Positions 43,887 to 57,418 of a stretch of 64,000 nucleotides of DNA are shown one piece after another. A program made the translations under genes and the position numbers. Positions within the stretch are counted from its first letter, which is position 1; the number at the start of each line of letters is the position of its first letter. Source of the stretch: Cunninghamella blakesleeana (taxonomy: Eukaryota > Mucoromycota > Mucoromycetes > Mucorales > Cunninghamellaceae); NCBI GenBank assembly GCA_017871115.1, contig JAFCIZ010000001.1, positions 5,189,501 to 5,253,500 on the forward strand, written 5' to 3'. The notes beneath the pieces were generated by a model. It saw only the letters and a list, made by a program, of their open reading frames with translations, searched no databases and was not told the origin of the DNA.

Positions 43887-43968
43887 TTACAGTATCAAGT
43901 GGTATATCTAATCTACCATTAGCAAGATCGGGTCTATGTCTATAACATCTTTTATTCGATGCTGACAT
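41902..43968 (-). CDS. F-box/WD40 protein, MET30/SCON-2/SconB type
   Basis: Substrate receptor of an SCF ubiquitin ligase. Three exons (43968-43891, 43752-43559, 43435-41902), 601 aa. The two upstream exons matter, because the large exon alone lacks the true N-terminus. The pre-F-box block WSLFSAAPQKQRNLILKGIL, then CCMPQLSFIYESLQPLLRID, matches MET30/SCON-2. The F-box follows (FPAHVNFQIFSYLDHQSLCQ, then AAQVSRQWKKIADDERLWHK), and then the family signature MCDQHIGSKCLKCGWGLS. About seven WD40 repeats follow (e.g. KGHSGPVVTLHFNHRNILVT, GSIDHTIRVWDF), with Ser/Asp and polyQ/N insertions between blades. Known relatives destroy or restrain the CYS3/Met4 bZIP factor when sulfur is plentiful. Assignment is strong. 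Confidence 0.92.
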
Positions 43969-45085
43969 TCTCAACTAAATAGTAATTAATAAATAAAGTA
44001 TTATTATATGAAAATAGTAAAAATGAAATGGAGTGAACAAAAAAAAAAAAAAAAAAAAAGAGAGAAATAAAAGAAAGAAAGTACAAGAAAAAGAAATTAA
44101 AAAATTTAAATTTTTTAAAAAAAGGGTTGAGCTTCCTTTTTAGGAAATAGCCTTTTTTAGACTTTTTGGCAGCCAGTGTTTCATTATTCTTTTTTTAAAA
44201 GAATTGCGAAATCATTTACTTTTTGATAATTATTATTATTGTTATTATTATTTTCTATTTACATTTCCATGAAACATAACAGTAATTTAAAAAGGATAAT
44301 CATGACTATTTGATAAATAAATAGAAAGAAAATATTTGTTTTTTTTACATAAAAAAAATAGTACCTATTCTACATATGATATTATTTCATATTATAATTG
44401 AAATTATATGCTTATTCTTATTTACGTACTGTATGTTTGTGTTTTTATTTATTTATAAAGCTCCAATTGATATGAATAATGATAAAAACAAAAAATAAAT
44501 AAATAAATATTGGATTATCGATTACACAATAATAATAATATTTGTTTTAATATATGATAGCTGGGTCACTATTTATACAACAAAGTACCAATTATCTAAA
44601 AATATTCTTATTGACGACCACTAATTTATTTATTACGCATACGGTGTTTTGAATTACTTAAAATGAATTAGTTATAGTTTACTTTATTCATATAAAATTA
44701 AGGTGTTTTTCGTAAAAGTTATATTTAAAATTTGCCCGATTTTTGTACGAGAGATTTAATGTTACAAGTAAGTACTATGATTAGGTTGGAATAGCAAGGA
44801 TTTATATTCAACACATTTACATCAAATCTTTTTATATGGTTTGTTTAGGAGTCGTCATTCGTAATTAATTAATAAATAAATGGTTTTTGTCTTAATGTTG
44901 GGAAAATAATAAGTATGATTATTATTATTTTATAACACGTTCTGTTAAATCTTTATAAAAAAAAGAGTATAGAAAAAATGAGATACATATGCTACACTTT
45001 TTTTTATTAACCTTTTACTTTTTTTATTATTGTTATCATTTTATAACTGAAATATTATAATAAAAATAGATGCTTTTATTATTGC

Positions 45086-45125
<40 letters not shown>

Positions 45126-45225
45126 AATGCTATGTTAAATCCATTTCAAAAAAAAGAAAAAAAAAAAGCATGCTACCATTTTTTTTGTAATTCTTTTAAC
45201 CATTTTTTTTGTGATCTAAAGTCTT
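43969..45225. other. Intergenic spacer
   Basis: No gene seen. It contains long A and ATT runs and a purine/pyrimidine tract around 44040-44130. The mixed-composition part 44560-44880 has no usable frame. Confidence 0.5.
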
Positions 45226-46408
45226 TTATACTAATTTCTTAGCAACAAAGAAACTCTTGAAATGGCGCATTTGCCAAACACAAACAACACCAAGAACAAT
45301 AATTTGAAGTACAGTCCACCATACAACACGAGAGTTTGTCAATTCGGATTGATCACGGAATTCGGCTTCACGTTCCTATTTTTTTTTGTAAAAAATAAAA
45401 TCAAAAATAATATATCATAGTATTTATTAGAATATACATACATACATACATATATACATACATATACATGCAAGTATCATTTCTATTTATTTAATTTATA
45501 TATTATTATTATTGTTATTTTACTCTTTGGAAAAATTGTTCACGGCGAATATCTTGGACACGTTCGTTTAATTCATGGATTCTTTTAGCCATATCTAATG
45601 AAATAAATGAATACACAAACAAAAATATAGTGTTAGTGTATTCATTTTATTTTCATATTATTGTTTTTATTTCACTATTTTTCATTTTTTAAAAAATATG
45701 TATGTCTATATTTACCATCCAAAGTTTCTTTATGATCATGACTGTCGCCAGTTGGATCATCAAAGTCCATATCAAAAGTAATTTTCTATAAAAATAAAAA
45801 TAAAAATATAAATATTAAAATAAATGAAAAAATAATTATTAATATCATCGTTTACTACTACTACTATTATTATTATTATCATGATCGCTTATATATATAT
45901 GTATATGTAAATATTACAGTTTTTGTGGAATCGAACCAGGAGTCAGACTTAACGGATAAACAGATGGAATGATCACCAGATTCAGCAGATGTAAAAGTAA
46001 AACGACCAGATGGACCTGATATTCTATCAACTAAATCTTCGCCATTTGGTAATTCTACAACAATACTACGAACTTTCACATCAGGGTTAACAATCCACAT
46101 TTTTTGAGCTTCCGAGTATTGTTCAGCCTTATATGTGCCTGTAATGATGTAATGGAGCGTGAGGGTATATAAGTAAATGTGTTTATAAACAATAATATGA
46201 TATTTTTTATAGTTATATATTATTATTATTATTATATTTTCCGTTTTTATTTATTATTATTATTAGTATTATTACCAGTAACCATAGTTTCTTTGGGTAA
46301 TTCTTCCAAAAAACATTTAGATTCACTTCCTTCTAAATAAAAATATAAACCATCTGATAATGCTGAATAAATAGCAAGCATACAAAATAATAATGATACT
46401 GACTTCAT
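45226..46408 (-). CDS. p24/emp24 cargo receptor, alpha subfamily (TMED4/9, Erp1-like)
   Basis: Cycles between ER and Golgi in COPII and COPI vesicles to sort cargo such as GPI proteins. Five exons (46408-46276, 46138-45918, 45785-45716, 45594-45524, 45375-45226), 214 aa, the usual length for the family. The signal peptide is followed by [20 protein letters not shown]; the GOLD domain has one disulfide pair (KCFLEE...SICLS) and [21 protein letters not shown] coiled coil ([20 protein letters not shown]) and the transmembrane helix [16 protein letters not shown] follow. The tail [14 protein letters not shown] has the FF and KKxx COP-binding signals and is nearly identical in style to p24-alpha proteins. 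Confidence 0.95.
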
Positions 46409-46798
46409 TTTATATATATAAGTATAATTATATATAATTATTTATTTTAAGTGTGTGTATATATTTATAAAACTGAAAATGAAATATATATTTTAGTAGA
46501 ATTTGCTGTCAAATAATAAGTTTATATATTTAAGAAAAGCAAAAGAAAAAGAAAAATATAAACACGCTTCCAATAATTATTTTTTTAACGTTTATTTTAA
46601 ACCCAGTTAATTTTTTTCAGTGGGCGATTTTTATTGGCCGAATATTTTTATAAAATTTAAATCTTTAATTTTTTTTACTATTTAATATGCATATATCTTT
46701 TATTAATTAATAAAAATAATTATATCTCTATAATGTCTACGTTTATATATTTATATTTAAATCAATTCCGCTCCCATATTAAATTTATGAATACTAAT
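46409..46798. other. Intergenic spacer
   Basis: No gene seen; promoter of the p24 gene and 3' end of the secreted protein gene. Confidence 0.5.
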
Positions 46799-47001
46799 TT
46801 AATTAATAATATTTAAATACTGAGGAAGTCTATCGTCGGCAATATATTTAAATCCTTGGTAATCAAACGGTTGACCATTGGCATCATAATTTTCAGTAAT
46901 AAGCTGATCAGGTTCACCTTTGATAATGCTATAGCCACCACTTGGAAGATATAGAGTACGAAGACCTCTACGTTCACCATTAACATTAGCATATACCTAA
47001 A

Positions 47002-47042
<41 letters not shown>

Positions 47043-47090
47043 CATATGTATAAATTAGTTGATATATAACTCTCCATCTATTGTATCAAT

Positions 47091-47123
<33 letters not shown>

Positions 47124-47492
47124 GTAAATAAATAAAAAAACTTACAGCAAATACAGTCAAAGCATCATTACTATATTGGTGAGCATTACAATCCACATTA
47201 TGATAATTACAACAAGAATCTTGATTAGGTTGAAGAGTAGCAGCAAATTTTCTACATAGAAAAATCAAGTTTTGTCAATGATTAGTTTAAATGGATTGGT
47301 TATTATTCTTTTAAATCAGTATATATACAAAAAAAAAAAGCTTTACGATGTCCAACTGCTGCCAAAATTATCTATTTGAACAACCCTGACATTGTGATCA
47401 GGAAGTTGACTATATACACAAAAACCAGATACAACGGTTTCAAAAGAAATGAAAAGAATAATGAAAAGATGTTGTAAATAAATGAAAATCAT
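46799..47492 (-). CDS. Small secreted cysteine-containing protein (paralogue of 61781-62357)
   Basis: Three exons (47492-47347, 47251-47146, 46996-46799), 149 aa. A signal peptide (HLFIILFISFETVVSG) is followed by FCVYSQLPDHNVRVVQIDNF, SKFAATLQPNQDSCCNYHNV, DCNAHQ and DALTVFAVYANVNGERRGLR. It ends with PSGGYSIIKGEPDQL and YDANGQPFDYQGF. Four cysteines (FC, CC, DC) are shared with its paralogue, and both introns fall at equivalent positions and phases. No known domain. Size, signal peptide and Cys pattern suggest a stable extracellular protein, possibly cell-wall or effector-like; the function is unknown. Confidence 0.8.
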
Positions 47493-48243
47493 TGGTGATA
47501 AAATTCTTAGTTTGATGTGTTTTTAAAATTAATAAAGTAAAAAGATGATGGTTATTATATATATTTCTTTTTCATTTCTATCCTTTATATATAAAATAGA
47601 ATAAAATAAAAATGTATTTAAAAAAACCGCCATTTTTTGTTCGATGAATATAGTAAGTGTTCTCTTTATATATAAAACGAGTAAAATCAATTGCTTTTTT
47701 CTTTTTTAAAGTGAATATGAGTATTTCAAATAATTTTATTAATGTATATATTTTTAGTTACACCTCATTCAATAATGAGTAAAAATAATTTGATTGTTCA
47801 GATAAAATACAAAAAAAAGATACTGTCCTTCTATATTTTTAATTATTATTTGCTTATGCATTATTGTATATTTATTATTTATTTTTTAAAGGCCAAAAAA
47901 AATAATAATCTATTTTATTGTTTGATTGTAATTTTTTTACTAATAAAATAAAAAAATTATAGAAAAGTGGAGGAGGGGAAATAAGCGAATGGTCAAACTT
48001 CTGATTAAAAAAAAGTATATATATAAATGCTCTATGAAATATGTATAACTATAACAAAATAAAAATAAAATAAAATAACAATAATGAGACTGAAATAATA
48101 ATAATAATAATAATAACAATAATAGTATTGATAATTAAAGCAATTAAATCTACAAATTATAATAAATAGTAATAAAATTATAAATATAAATCATCATAGT
48201 ATAATAATAATAATAAAATGAATACGAGACTAAGCATTTTTTT
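47493..48243. other. Intergenic spacer
   Basis: No gene seen. The T/A-rich frames between 47700 and 47960 are low complexity. ATA repeats (48090-48220) lead into the next gene's 3' end. Confidence 0.5.
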
Positions 48244-51160
48244 TTACTTTCTCTTTATTCTTTGTCCAGATGACCCGTTTTGTTGTTTAGTCCGTCTATT
48301 ATTAGGATTATTATTATTTCCGTTTAATGATGATTTTGATTTATGGTCTGCTGTGGTATTATGATTCCTTTCCGATTTAACAATATCTGTTGATGTCCTT
48401 TCCTTCATTGGTATTTTGATTTCAATTGTTGATGAATTATTATTACTATTATTATTATTATTGTTGTTGTTGTTGTTATGGTGATGTTGATGTTGATGAT
48501 GAACTGTTCCTGATGAACTAGTATCTAGGAAAGATGATAGAGTAGTTGATTTTTTTGGTACAGACCATCGACGGATTCTTTGTTGAATATTATTGCTATT
48601 ATTATTATTATTATTGATATTGTCTAATGTTGTATGGTTATGTGGTATTGAATTGGTGGCCTGTAGCGATGGTGCTAAAATTAAATCCGATTTAAAACTT
48701 GATTTTCGCCTTGATGATGATAATGGTTGGTTTCTATTGTCTCCGCTATTGTTATTGTTTTTATATTTATTATTATTACTGTTATTTTTATTATTATTAT
48801 TATTATTATTATTAATATTATTATTATTATTAGGTTGATTAGTATAAGGTGAATTAATAGTAGAATGAAGAGAAGGAGTATGATGATAATATTGATCGCG
48901 TTGAACTGGTATATCATGAGTAGGTGAAGAAATTTTAGTTAATGAATGATAAGATGGTTCTTTCATAATTGGATTAATTGTTTTATGTTGTTGTTGATGT
49001 TGTATGGGGATTGAACCATTATTATTATTATTATTCATGGACGTTAAGGATGATGGTGATAATAAATGTCTTCCACGGGAGGTTAAAGGTGAAGTAGATA
49101 ATGATGATATAGAATTATTTCGTTTTTGTTGTTGTGAGTCTTGATTAATAGTATGTCTTCGTTGATTAAATCCAGAAAATTGAGAAAAATCGTGATATGA
49201 TTGTTGTTGTTGTGTGTACCCCATACTTTTTCGCCTCTCTTTTGGTTGTATATTAGATGATATTATTTTATTATTATTGTTATTACTAAAATAATTATTG
49301 TTTAATGATAATAGGGATGATGTTGGCAGTGGCGGTAATTGTTGTTGTTGTTGCTGTAATTTTGATAAAGATGGTTTTTTAGAAGATTGTGTAGATAAGC
49401 TTGAATAAGACTTCATAGGTTTGATAGCAGAAGAAGACGATGATAAAGCAGAAGAACCGAATGTTGGTTTTTGATAAGGTTCACAAATAGTATCCCATGA
49501 ATCTCCTTGAAGAAGCATTTCCATAGCCCGAGTCATTTCCAATCTTATTCCTTGTATAGAGATAGCATCTGCTGAATTACCAAGATTACGACTAACATTA
49601 AAGGGTTCTTCTACACATAAACTAGTTTTATTTCTACCTACGTGCCATCCCTTTTCACGTTTTGTCAAATGTTGTCCATGTCTAACAGAAACCACCTGTT
49701 CATCATAATCAAATTCAATAGCATATCGACGGAAAAATGCATAGAGTAACCCACCAAGACTTTCACGATTGGCTTCTCCAAATCCTCTTAATTTTTCCGA
49801 ATCACTATAAAATAATTCTGTACTATCATCACTACTTTTTAATTGATGTAAGACTGGTAAAATTGGTGGTTGTCGCATTTGTAAAAAATTAATGATCATG
49901 CATGTCCATGTATAAGTTGATAAAGTACCACCTTCAGCTAAAAAAAAAATATTTCAAAATAAAATAAAAATAAAAAATAAAAATATTCGAAATTAATTAA
50001 ATAATAAAAAAATTGGTACTACAATGACGCTTATTATAAATATATAATATATTTTACCTGCGTTATTTAATACTCTTTGTTTGGTCCAATGTCTAATAAT
50101 CATCGTTAATGGCCGTACGCGAGGATCAATAGCTACATATGTTTTAATCATTGCTGTATTTTGTAAAGCTAATGGATTGTTAACATTAATATCACAGGCT
50201 AATTGACTATTCATATATATATAAATAATAAATAAATAAATGAATTAATCACCTGTCTGATGTATCACAAAAAAAAACCTCTCTTTACATCCAGCATATT
50301 ATTTTTCCTGTTTTGTTCAAAGTATATCTCTAATCTAAATTTTCGCTATACTGATGATTATTATTATTATTCCTCTCCCTTCTCTCTTTCTCTTATATTT
50401 TGTTTTGTTTTTCTTTATACATATATAACACTTTACGTTTCTGCATCAAATAGTCGAATGATGGGTACTTTGGCATGTGGTATACTTTTAACACGATCCA
50501 TTCCTTCTATTAATAAATAATGATGATTGTAATTGAAAAATTCAAAAAAGAAAAAATATATAAACAAATAAGTATGTTTTTTTTAAAAAAAAAATAAAAT
50601 AGACTGATACATTTTTATAAATCACAAATATTTGTATTATAAACTTACTCCTTTTAAAAAAATCATCTAATACTTCTAAATTTCGAAATCCATTCCATTG
50701 GGTTATAATACAGAGATCTACATCAGATTGATTAGTACCAAGGTCGTTCACGGAAGAACTAAAAATTAAAATGAAAAGTAGTGATAAATAAGAATAGAAT
50801 AGAATAGAATGGAATAAATAAATAAATAGATAAATAAATGTATAGATTCTTATATGAAGTCTTTTTATTTCGTTTTTACTATCTATTTTTGTTACCCAAA
50901 AATGTGCACGGATATATCTTGATTTTGCCATTCAGTATTTAATAAGTGATCAATTTTTTGGACTAATCTCATACGTCGTTCATAAACATCTTTTGTTGGT
51001 AAAAGTTCCTAAATATAAATAAATAAATATGTATGTACGTACAGTATATATAAAAGTTAATATTTTAGTATTTGTAATATATTATATACATAAAACAAAA
51101 AACCTTATTTTTTTTAAACAAGTTTAATTTTTTTATACTGTCCCCCCTTCCTCTTTCCCC

Positions 51161-51195
<35 letters not shown>

Positions 51196-51585
51196 GTTCT
51201 GTTTGTTTGTGATAAGTGATATATATATATATATTTATTTATGTCTATTAAAAATATGTACCTCGTACAAAGCTAACATGGTTGCACTAAGATGATTTTC
51301 TTGTCTTGCATCCAAAACTATTGGAATGTCATGTTCTATTGGATTGTCTTGCTGGTCTTCATCAAAATCGTCAGGTTGTAAAACTAAAGAATGAAATGAA
51401 TTGATAGTTTCATTAAAAGAATCTTCGGAGCTGTCAGATGATGTGCTTGATTGTAAAGAGGTAGATATCATTTGAATAGCTGAAGGTGGTTTATTATTTT
51501 CACAGTGTGGATCCATTATTGAAGAATCAATCATAGGTGGTGTCATAAATGAAGTATTGTTGTTACAAACTAATGTTACTGTCAT
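48244..51585 (-). CDS. Cid1/Trf4-class non-canonical poly(A)/poly(U) polymerase
   Basis: Adds A or U tails to RNA 3' ends. Six exons (51585-51262, 51008-50896, 50758-50649, 50506-50437, 50206-50058, 49937-48244), 819 aa. The nucleotidyltransferase motif is HIFGSSVNDLGTNQSDVDLC, with GS and the paired Asp; the third acidic residue is in QLACDINVNN, after KVPIIRLFD. The central and PAP-associated region follows: TYTWTCMIINFLQMRQPPIL, LGGLLYAFFRRYAIEFDYDE and CVEEPFNVSRNLGNSA. The last about 350 residues are an Asn/Gln/Ser-rich disordered tail ending in a basic patch (GQRIKRK). The N-terminus is acidic (SSDSSEDSFNE). This fits fungal cytoplasmic Cid1-type enzymes; nucleotide preference cannot be read. 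Confidence 0.9.
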
Positions 51586-53076
51586 ATTTTTCTTTCTTTC
51601 TTCTCTTTCCTTCTTTTTATAAACTTGTCAATAAAGAGTATTGATAAATAAATAAACAAATAAACAGTTGGAGTTGAAAAAAAAATAAGTAAATTGATGT
51701 TTAATATATGTACATAAAAAAAAGTTAAAATATTTATATCTATATATCTATATATTTATATAGATAGAAAAAAAAAGAGTAAGTGATATATGTATGTATG
51801 TGTAAGTTAAATCGATTTAGGGTACAGTAAATAACAAAGTGAACAAGAATTATGTAATGCAGATCAAAAAGTTGACAATATATAAATTGAGTGCACCAAT
51901 AATAATTGTATTTGAAATAAAGATACCGAAAAGGAAAAGAGAAAGATTTAAAAAAACGGGGTTCTTTTTTTTTATATGTTCAAATAATAATAAAAAAAAA
52001 ATATATGTAAAAAAAATGAAAGAGAGAAAGAGAAGAGAGAAAAAAAGGGTTCATTCCGTTGCAAAATTTAAATTATAATTTTTACAGTCACTGAGGGTGT
52101 TTAAAGTCCAATACGACGTAGCACTGATCGGATTGGTTAACTAGTTTATTACTCTATTAAAGAAGGAAATAAAATAAAAAAACGAGTAGTTTAATATGTT
52201 TTATTAAAAAAACAAAAAGATTATGTGTATTATTAATTATAATCAATTTATATATATATATATGGTATTTTTCATGAATAAATAAATTCTTTCAAGTCAT
52301 CCTATATATCATAAAGAAAAAGATCATGGTCATATAAGTAATTTTAAGCCAAAAATATAATATGATCATGTGTATCATTTCAAATAGGTTTACTGGTGTT
52401 CTAAAGATCCATATGAATTATTTCATGACATACAAAAAAATAAAATAGGAATAAAAATGCACTCAAGATTTAGATATCTTTTACTTTTTTTATGCTTTTT
52501 TAAAAAAAACTTTTAAATGTAATACCCATTATAAGCAACTATTTTATTGTTTGCTCCAGAAATGGTTAAAAATCAATTTTTTCGTGCTTTTAATCTTTAT
52601 TTAGTTCATTGAGGCGTTGGCCTTAAGACAATCCGGTATTTCAATTTTTTAATAATTTTTTTTATTAGATACTATTATAATATAATAGTAAATATATATA
52701 TTTATATATAAATATCATAATGAAATAAAAAAAGAGATACTAATATAAGTGGATAGTAAAGTAGTAGTGAACAAATGCAGAATATATAAAGACAGTAAAT
52801 AGGAAAAAAAAATGATAGTGTGAGTGTGAGTGTGTGTAATATTCATAAAAAGAAATAAGTATAAATAAGAAGGGATAATGTTGTTTTGTTTGCATAAAAA
52901 AATAAAATAAATATTATATATATATATATATATATATATTAAAGGAAAGAAATAATAAAAAAAAAATAATAATTATACTATTAAAAAAGAATAAAAAGAG
53001 GTTGTGTACACAATATATATATATATTATATATATATATATATATATAAATGAATAATATAAAACGGTTTTTTTTT
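51586..53076. other. Intergenic spacer
   Basis: No gene seen. It is AT-rich, with a (GT)n patch near 52815-52845 and TA runs at 52915-52940 and 53016-53050. The mixed part 52080-52640 has no long frame and no recognisable product. Confidence 0.5.
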
Positions 53077-55185
53077 TTAAAGTTCCATATGAACACCCAT
53101 ATCCATTAAAATAGGACTTCCAGAACTTTCTGTTGAGCCATTTTGATTATCTTGGTCTATTACAGTAGTATTGGAAAGTGGTAAATTTTGATGGACAACG
53201 ATAGTAGAATTTGGTGATTGTTGGTTTGAAGTAGGTGGTTGTTGACGCCCTTGTTGAGGCGATCTTAATTCTTCATTATTATTATTGTTATTATTATTAT
53301 TATTAGTATTGATAGAGCGATGCAAACGATGGAATGCATGATCTAAACGAGTGGTGGCAGATGTAATGGCAGCAGTAGTGCTAGTAACAGTAGTATCTGT
53401 AGTTGTATTATTAGAAGTAGTTGAGTGATTACTATTATTATTATTATTTGTCACAGGAGTATGGCCGGTCATTAAAGTCATGGTATGAAGATGATGATGA
53501 TGATGTTGTTGTGGTTGAGGTCTAAATAAAAAATTAGGATTATTTGTATTATTATTATTGTTAAGAAGATTATGTAAAGTGGTATTAGTTGGTGTAGTTG
53601 TATTATTATTATTATTCATATCTTGTTGTTGTTGATGTTGGCCATTTTGTAAAGTATTACTATTACTATTATTATCTTGAGGAGGTACGGAGGCATGGCG
53701 TTCAATACACCACCAACGATGACCATCAGCCCAAGCTTTAGATTGACAAGCTTTACAACAATATTTGGCTTTACGACATCTTCTACATTTAGCAAATTCT
53801 CTTGGTTGTGATTCCCATTTGCCACAATGCATATTAGCACATCTTCTAGTTCCACCTTTAGTTTCATCTTTGCGACAAGCATTTCGCATAATAACACCAG
53901 CCCAATATTGAATTAAATTAGGATGTAATCGATGACAAAATCGTTCTACTACAGAAAATACGTTACGGTCATAATTTGTATGAAATTGATTACGAATATG
54001 AGGATATTTTGATAAATAAGCTAATAATTGAAGGGAAAGTAAAATATCTTCTTCACGGTAAAATACATTATCAATGTTGGGTTCACGGGGATCTTGCCAA
54101 GTTAGAACGGTTTTCATGGATTCACGATTCATTCGATTTTTTCTACGTTGAGAAGCCGTTAATTTAACATAAGGAAAAGTGGATTTACGAAGGATGCGTG
54201 GTTGTTGTTGATGTTGTTGACGAGGTGATGTTGGGATGGTAGTATTTAATTCTTCATTTTTATTTATATCATTTTTATTTATGTTTTTGTTGTTGTTATC
54301 ATCATTTTTGGGTATAGATGTGTTATTATTATTATTATTATCATGATCAGTAGTTGGTGTAGTACTAGATGTAACTATATCAGTAGGTGTAAAATTGGGA
54401 AAAGGTTCTAATGAATTGACTATTATTTATATATATTTATATATTTTAAAAAGAGTAAATAAACAAATAAATCATTAGTATAAGGATACTATTTATTATT
54501 GTTTTTTAAATAAATATACATTAACCCCTCCCCTTTTTCCCCCACTCCCTTTTTTATTATTATCATTATTTTTATTATATAATCATTATCATCCTTTCGA
54601 TTTTTTTTTTTTTTTTGTATATCTATTTTTAAATAACTAACCCATTTGATGAGTATCTAAAGTTGATTCTTGGTCATTTTGTTGATGTTGTTGTTGATGT
54701 GAAATCGATAATAAAGGTTGATTATCATTTAACTCTGTTGAAGAAGAAGCTAAACGACGAGATACAATTAATTCAGTTCGTTCAGTTTCTTGTTTCACCA
54801 ATTCCAAAGCCCTTAAAAAGTTTTCAAGCACACGTAAAACAATAGGTATCATGCCAGCTTCCACAACTTTTGTTCTAATTTGTTCAGTTCCTCTAACACC
54901 AACGTTAACAACGCATTGAAAAGCCAAAGACCATTTCCATAAACTACGTTTATCAGGTTCAAGATGCTGCGGAGACAAAATTCTAACTAATCTTTCTAAA
55001 CCCCCATCCAATACCAAGATTTCTCTAATACGAGGTGAAGTGGAGGTTAAATAAGCTAGGTGAGTTAAGGAATTGATTAAAGGTAAACTTGCTGTACAAT
55101 CCAAAGCTCTCCTATCATAAAGGGCTGAAGTAATACAAACTGCTGCTTTGTTGTGAGAAGGAAAACATAAATTAGGTTCCCTCAT
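53077..55185 (-). CDS. MUB1: MYND zinc-finger protein MUB1/SamB
   Basis: In yeast Mub1 works with the Ubr2 ubiquitin ligase to degrade Rpn4; Aspergillus SamB affects morphogenesis. Two exons (55185-54643/54642, 54419-53077), 628 aa. The N-terminus MREPNLCFPSHNKAAVCITS and an armadillo-like region (LDGGLERLVRILSPQHLEPD, FQCVVNVGVRGTEQIRTKVV) are characteristic of the family. A second conserved block follows (VERFCHRLHPNLIQYWAGVI). The MYND finger is CANMHCGKWESQPREFAKCR then RCRKAKYCCKACQSKAW and HRWWC, with all eight Cys/His ligands present. The C-terminus is Asn/His/Thr-rich and disordered. Assignment is strong. Confidence 0.92.
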
Positions 55186-55832
55186 ATTAATTAATAATTA
55201 ATAATAATAACAATAATAATTTTTTTTTTTTTTTTTTTTCAGTTGGTTATAAATAAATAAATAATAAGATTAATAATATATATACAAATGGGATTATATG
55301 AGTACTTTTTTTAATTTATAAAAAAAAAAAAGATGATGATAAAGAAAAATAATAATTAAATATAGGCAACAATAATATAGTATAAAAAAAAAGAATAGAT
55401 GGGAATATAATTTATATAAAAGAAAAAGAAAAAGGGAGTGAGGAAGAAAAAGAGAAAAATAATAATAAATGAAGAAAAATAATCTTTTTCCTTTCGCAAG
55501 AACCAATCACGTGGAAGAAAAAATTTATCGGAATTGAATTTTTGCGGAGCATACAATAAAAAAATTGTAATTTTTTATTATTTGACTCTTTTATTTAATC
55601 ATACGTATTATTTAATATTATTATTAATATTGAATATATTGTTGTTTGATATTATTATTATTGTTTGATATTATTATTATTATTTGATATTATTATTATT
55701 TTTTGATATTATTATTATTATTATTATTGTTTGGTATTATTATAAAAGATATATGGAAATTAGAATTATAGATATATTTATATATACATATTTATATATA
55801 TATTTGTATGATTTCATATTAGAATAAAATGA
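55186..55832. other. Intergenic spacer
   Basis: No gene seen. It holds T-rich sequence before the MUB1 start and repeated TTTGATATTATTATTAT units (55650-55740). Confidence 0.55.
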
Positions 55833-56783
55833 CTATAATTTTTCATTTGGCTGATAAGTGGTTTGAGGATATTGGGGAACAGAAGGGGAAGAATATACAG
55901 GAGGTTGAAGTTGATTGGTTAATTTATATGGTGGTAATAAACCTTGATTTGTTGAAGCAAAATGATGTAAGAGATTGTACCTTTCATCGAATTCAATAGT
56001 AATAGCCTAGGATAATGAATATTTAAAAATATATATTGATTAGTTAGATGGTTAGTTAGCCAGTTGTAGTATGCTTGTAGCTTTTTATAAATAGGAGGAT
56101 TATATATAAGGAGATGGATTTATCTGCAGGAAAATACTTTACATAATTATAATTTCTTTTTTGAGAACCTGGTTTTGAATCGGGAGGTAATTTAGATAGC
56201 CTATAATTAATACCACGAACATTTTCAGTCGCGTTCATGCAAGAGCATAAATGTAAAATAGCATTCTCAAACTATACATAAATTGAAAAAAAAAATCATT
56301 TAAATATAGTTATATGAAAAGAATTAGTCCTTTTCTTTTTCTTTTTTTATTCTTGTTTTTTATTTTTTTATTACCTTTCTTTTTAATCTTCTACGCCATA
56401 AGATTAATAAACCACTTAGGAATAAAAATGTAAAAGGAAGAATTAGTATAAAAGCTAAATGGCGTGTATAATGAATAAAAGCAATCACTAATAAAATCAC
56501 TATGGTACTAAAACAAGCGAACAACATGGTACATAGCCCTGATGATAAGGATGGTGGTGGTGGGTTCTTTTCAACTAATTGATTAAATGTTGTCATGGTA
56601 GATAAAAATTCTTGAGGTGTCATCTAAAAAAATAAAGGAAAAAAAAAAAAGGAAAAATGAATATATCCTTTTTATCTCTTTGTCTTGTATATAATATTTT
56701 ATATACTTTACAAATCCATCCAAATTGAGTGTATACTGATCATCAAAATGTCTATTTGACATAACACAATGAATAGATTTCAT
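55833..56783 (-). CDS. Two-transmembrane protein, function unknown
   Basis: Four exons (56783-56712, 56623-56375, 56271-56143, 56006-55833), 207 aa. After a soluble start (MKSIHCVMSNRHFDDQYTLN) come two adjacent membrane helices (MLFACFSTIVILLVIAFI and LAFILILPFTFLFLSGLLIL) separated by a tight YTRH turn, then a basic stop (WRRRLKRK). The soluble part FENAILHLCSCMNATENVRG, INYRLSKLPPDS looks conserved in style, followed by a Pro/Gln/Tyr-rich tail ending YQPNEKL. The hairpin-helix layout resembles ER or nuclear-envelope regulatory proteins such as the Spo7/CNEP1R1 type, but I cannot confirm that. Probably an endomembrane protein. Confidence 0.75.
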
Positions 56784-57418
56784 AGTGGCAATTAATTTTT
56801 ATATATTTATATATATGTATACTTTAATTATTTGAATATATATAAAAAGTGAAAAAAAAAAAAAGAATGGAAAAAATTGAAAAAAGAAAAGAAAAAGAAA
56901 GAAAGATAACGAAAAAAGGGGAGTGGATAATAAGAATATAAAAAGGTTGTTATATAAATTTATATATAATCTTACTTCCAAAGGAGACTTTTTTAAAAAT
57001 AGGAGAGGAATGAAGGCGAAATTTTTATTATTATAACCTATATTTTTCTTACTGGGTTTTAAAAACGATCACTTTTTTTTTTATAATAAAATTTAATTAT
57101 CTAGACTATATTGGTTATTTGCGCTCTCTCTCTTTTTTTTTTTTTTTTTTTTTTTCCACTTATAATTTTGACTAACCTTTTACTTGTTTTCCCTTTCTCT
57201 TCCCCCCCTTTTTTTTTTATCAAAAACTTCTTAGCCTATTTTATTATTTTTTCAATGTTCATTTATTTATGTATTAAAACTACTTTTTCTTTTCTTTTAT
57301 TTTTTCTTTCCTTTAAATCCTTTTACTTTTTTTTTTTTTTATCTTTTTACTTTTCTTTTTTTTTTAATTGACTCGTACCATTTCATATTCAACATAATAT
57401 AAATCAGTCCTCTTCTTC
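56784..57418. other. Spacer between divergent genes
   Basis: No gene seen. It is a shared promoter region with long A tracts (56850-56900) and strong T/CT tracts (57068-57370) ahead of the antiporter start. Confidence 0.5.

Noticed and set aside
48593..48917. Leu-rich plus-strand and Ile-rich minus-strand frames
   Set aside because: Alternate readings of the ATT/AAC repeats encoding the Asn-rich tail of the polymerase.
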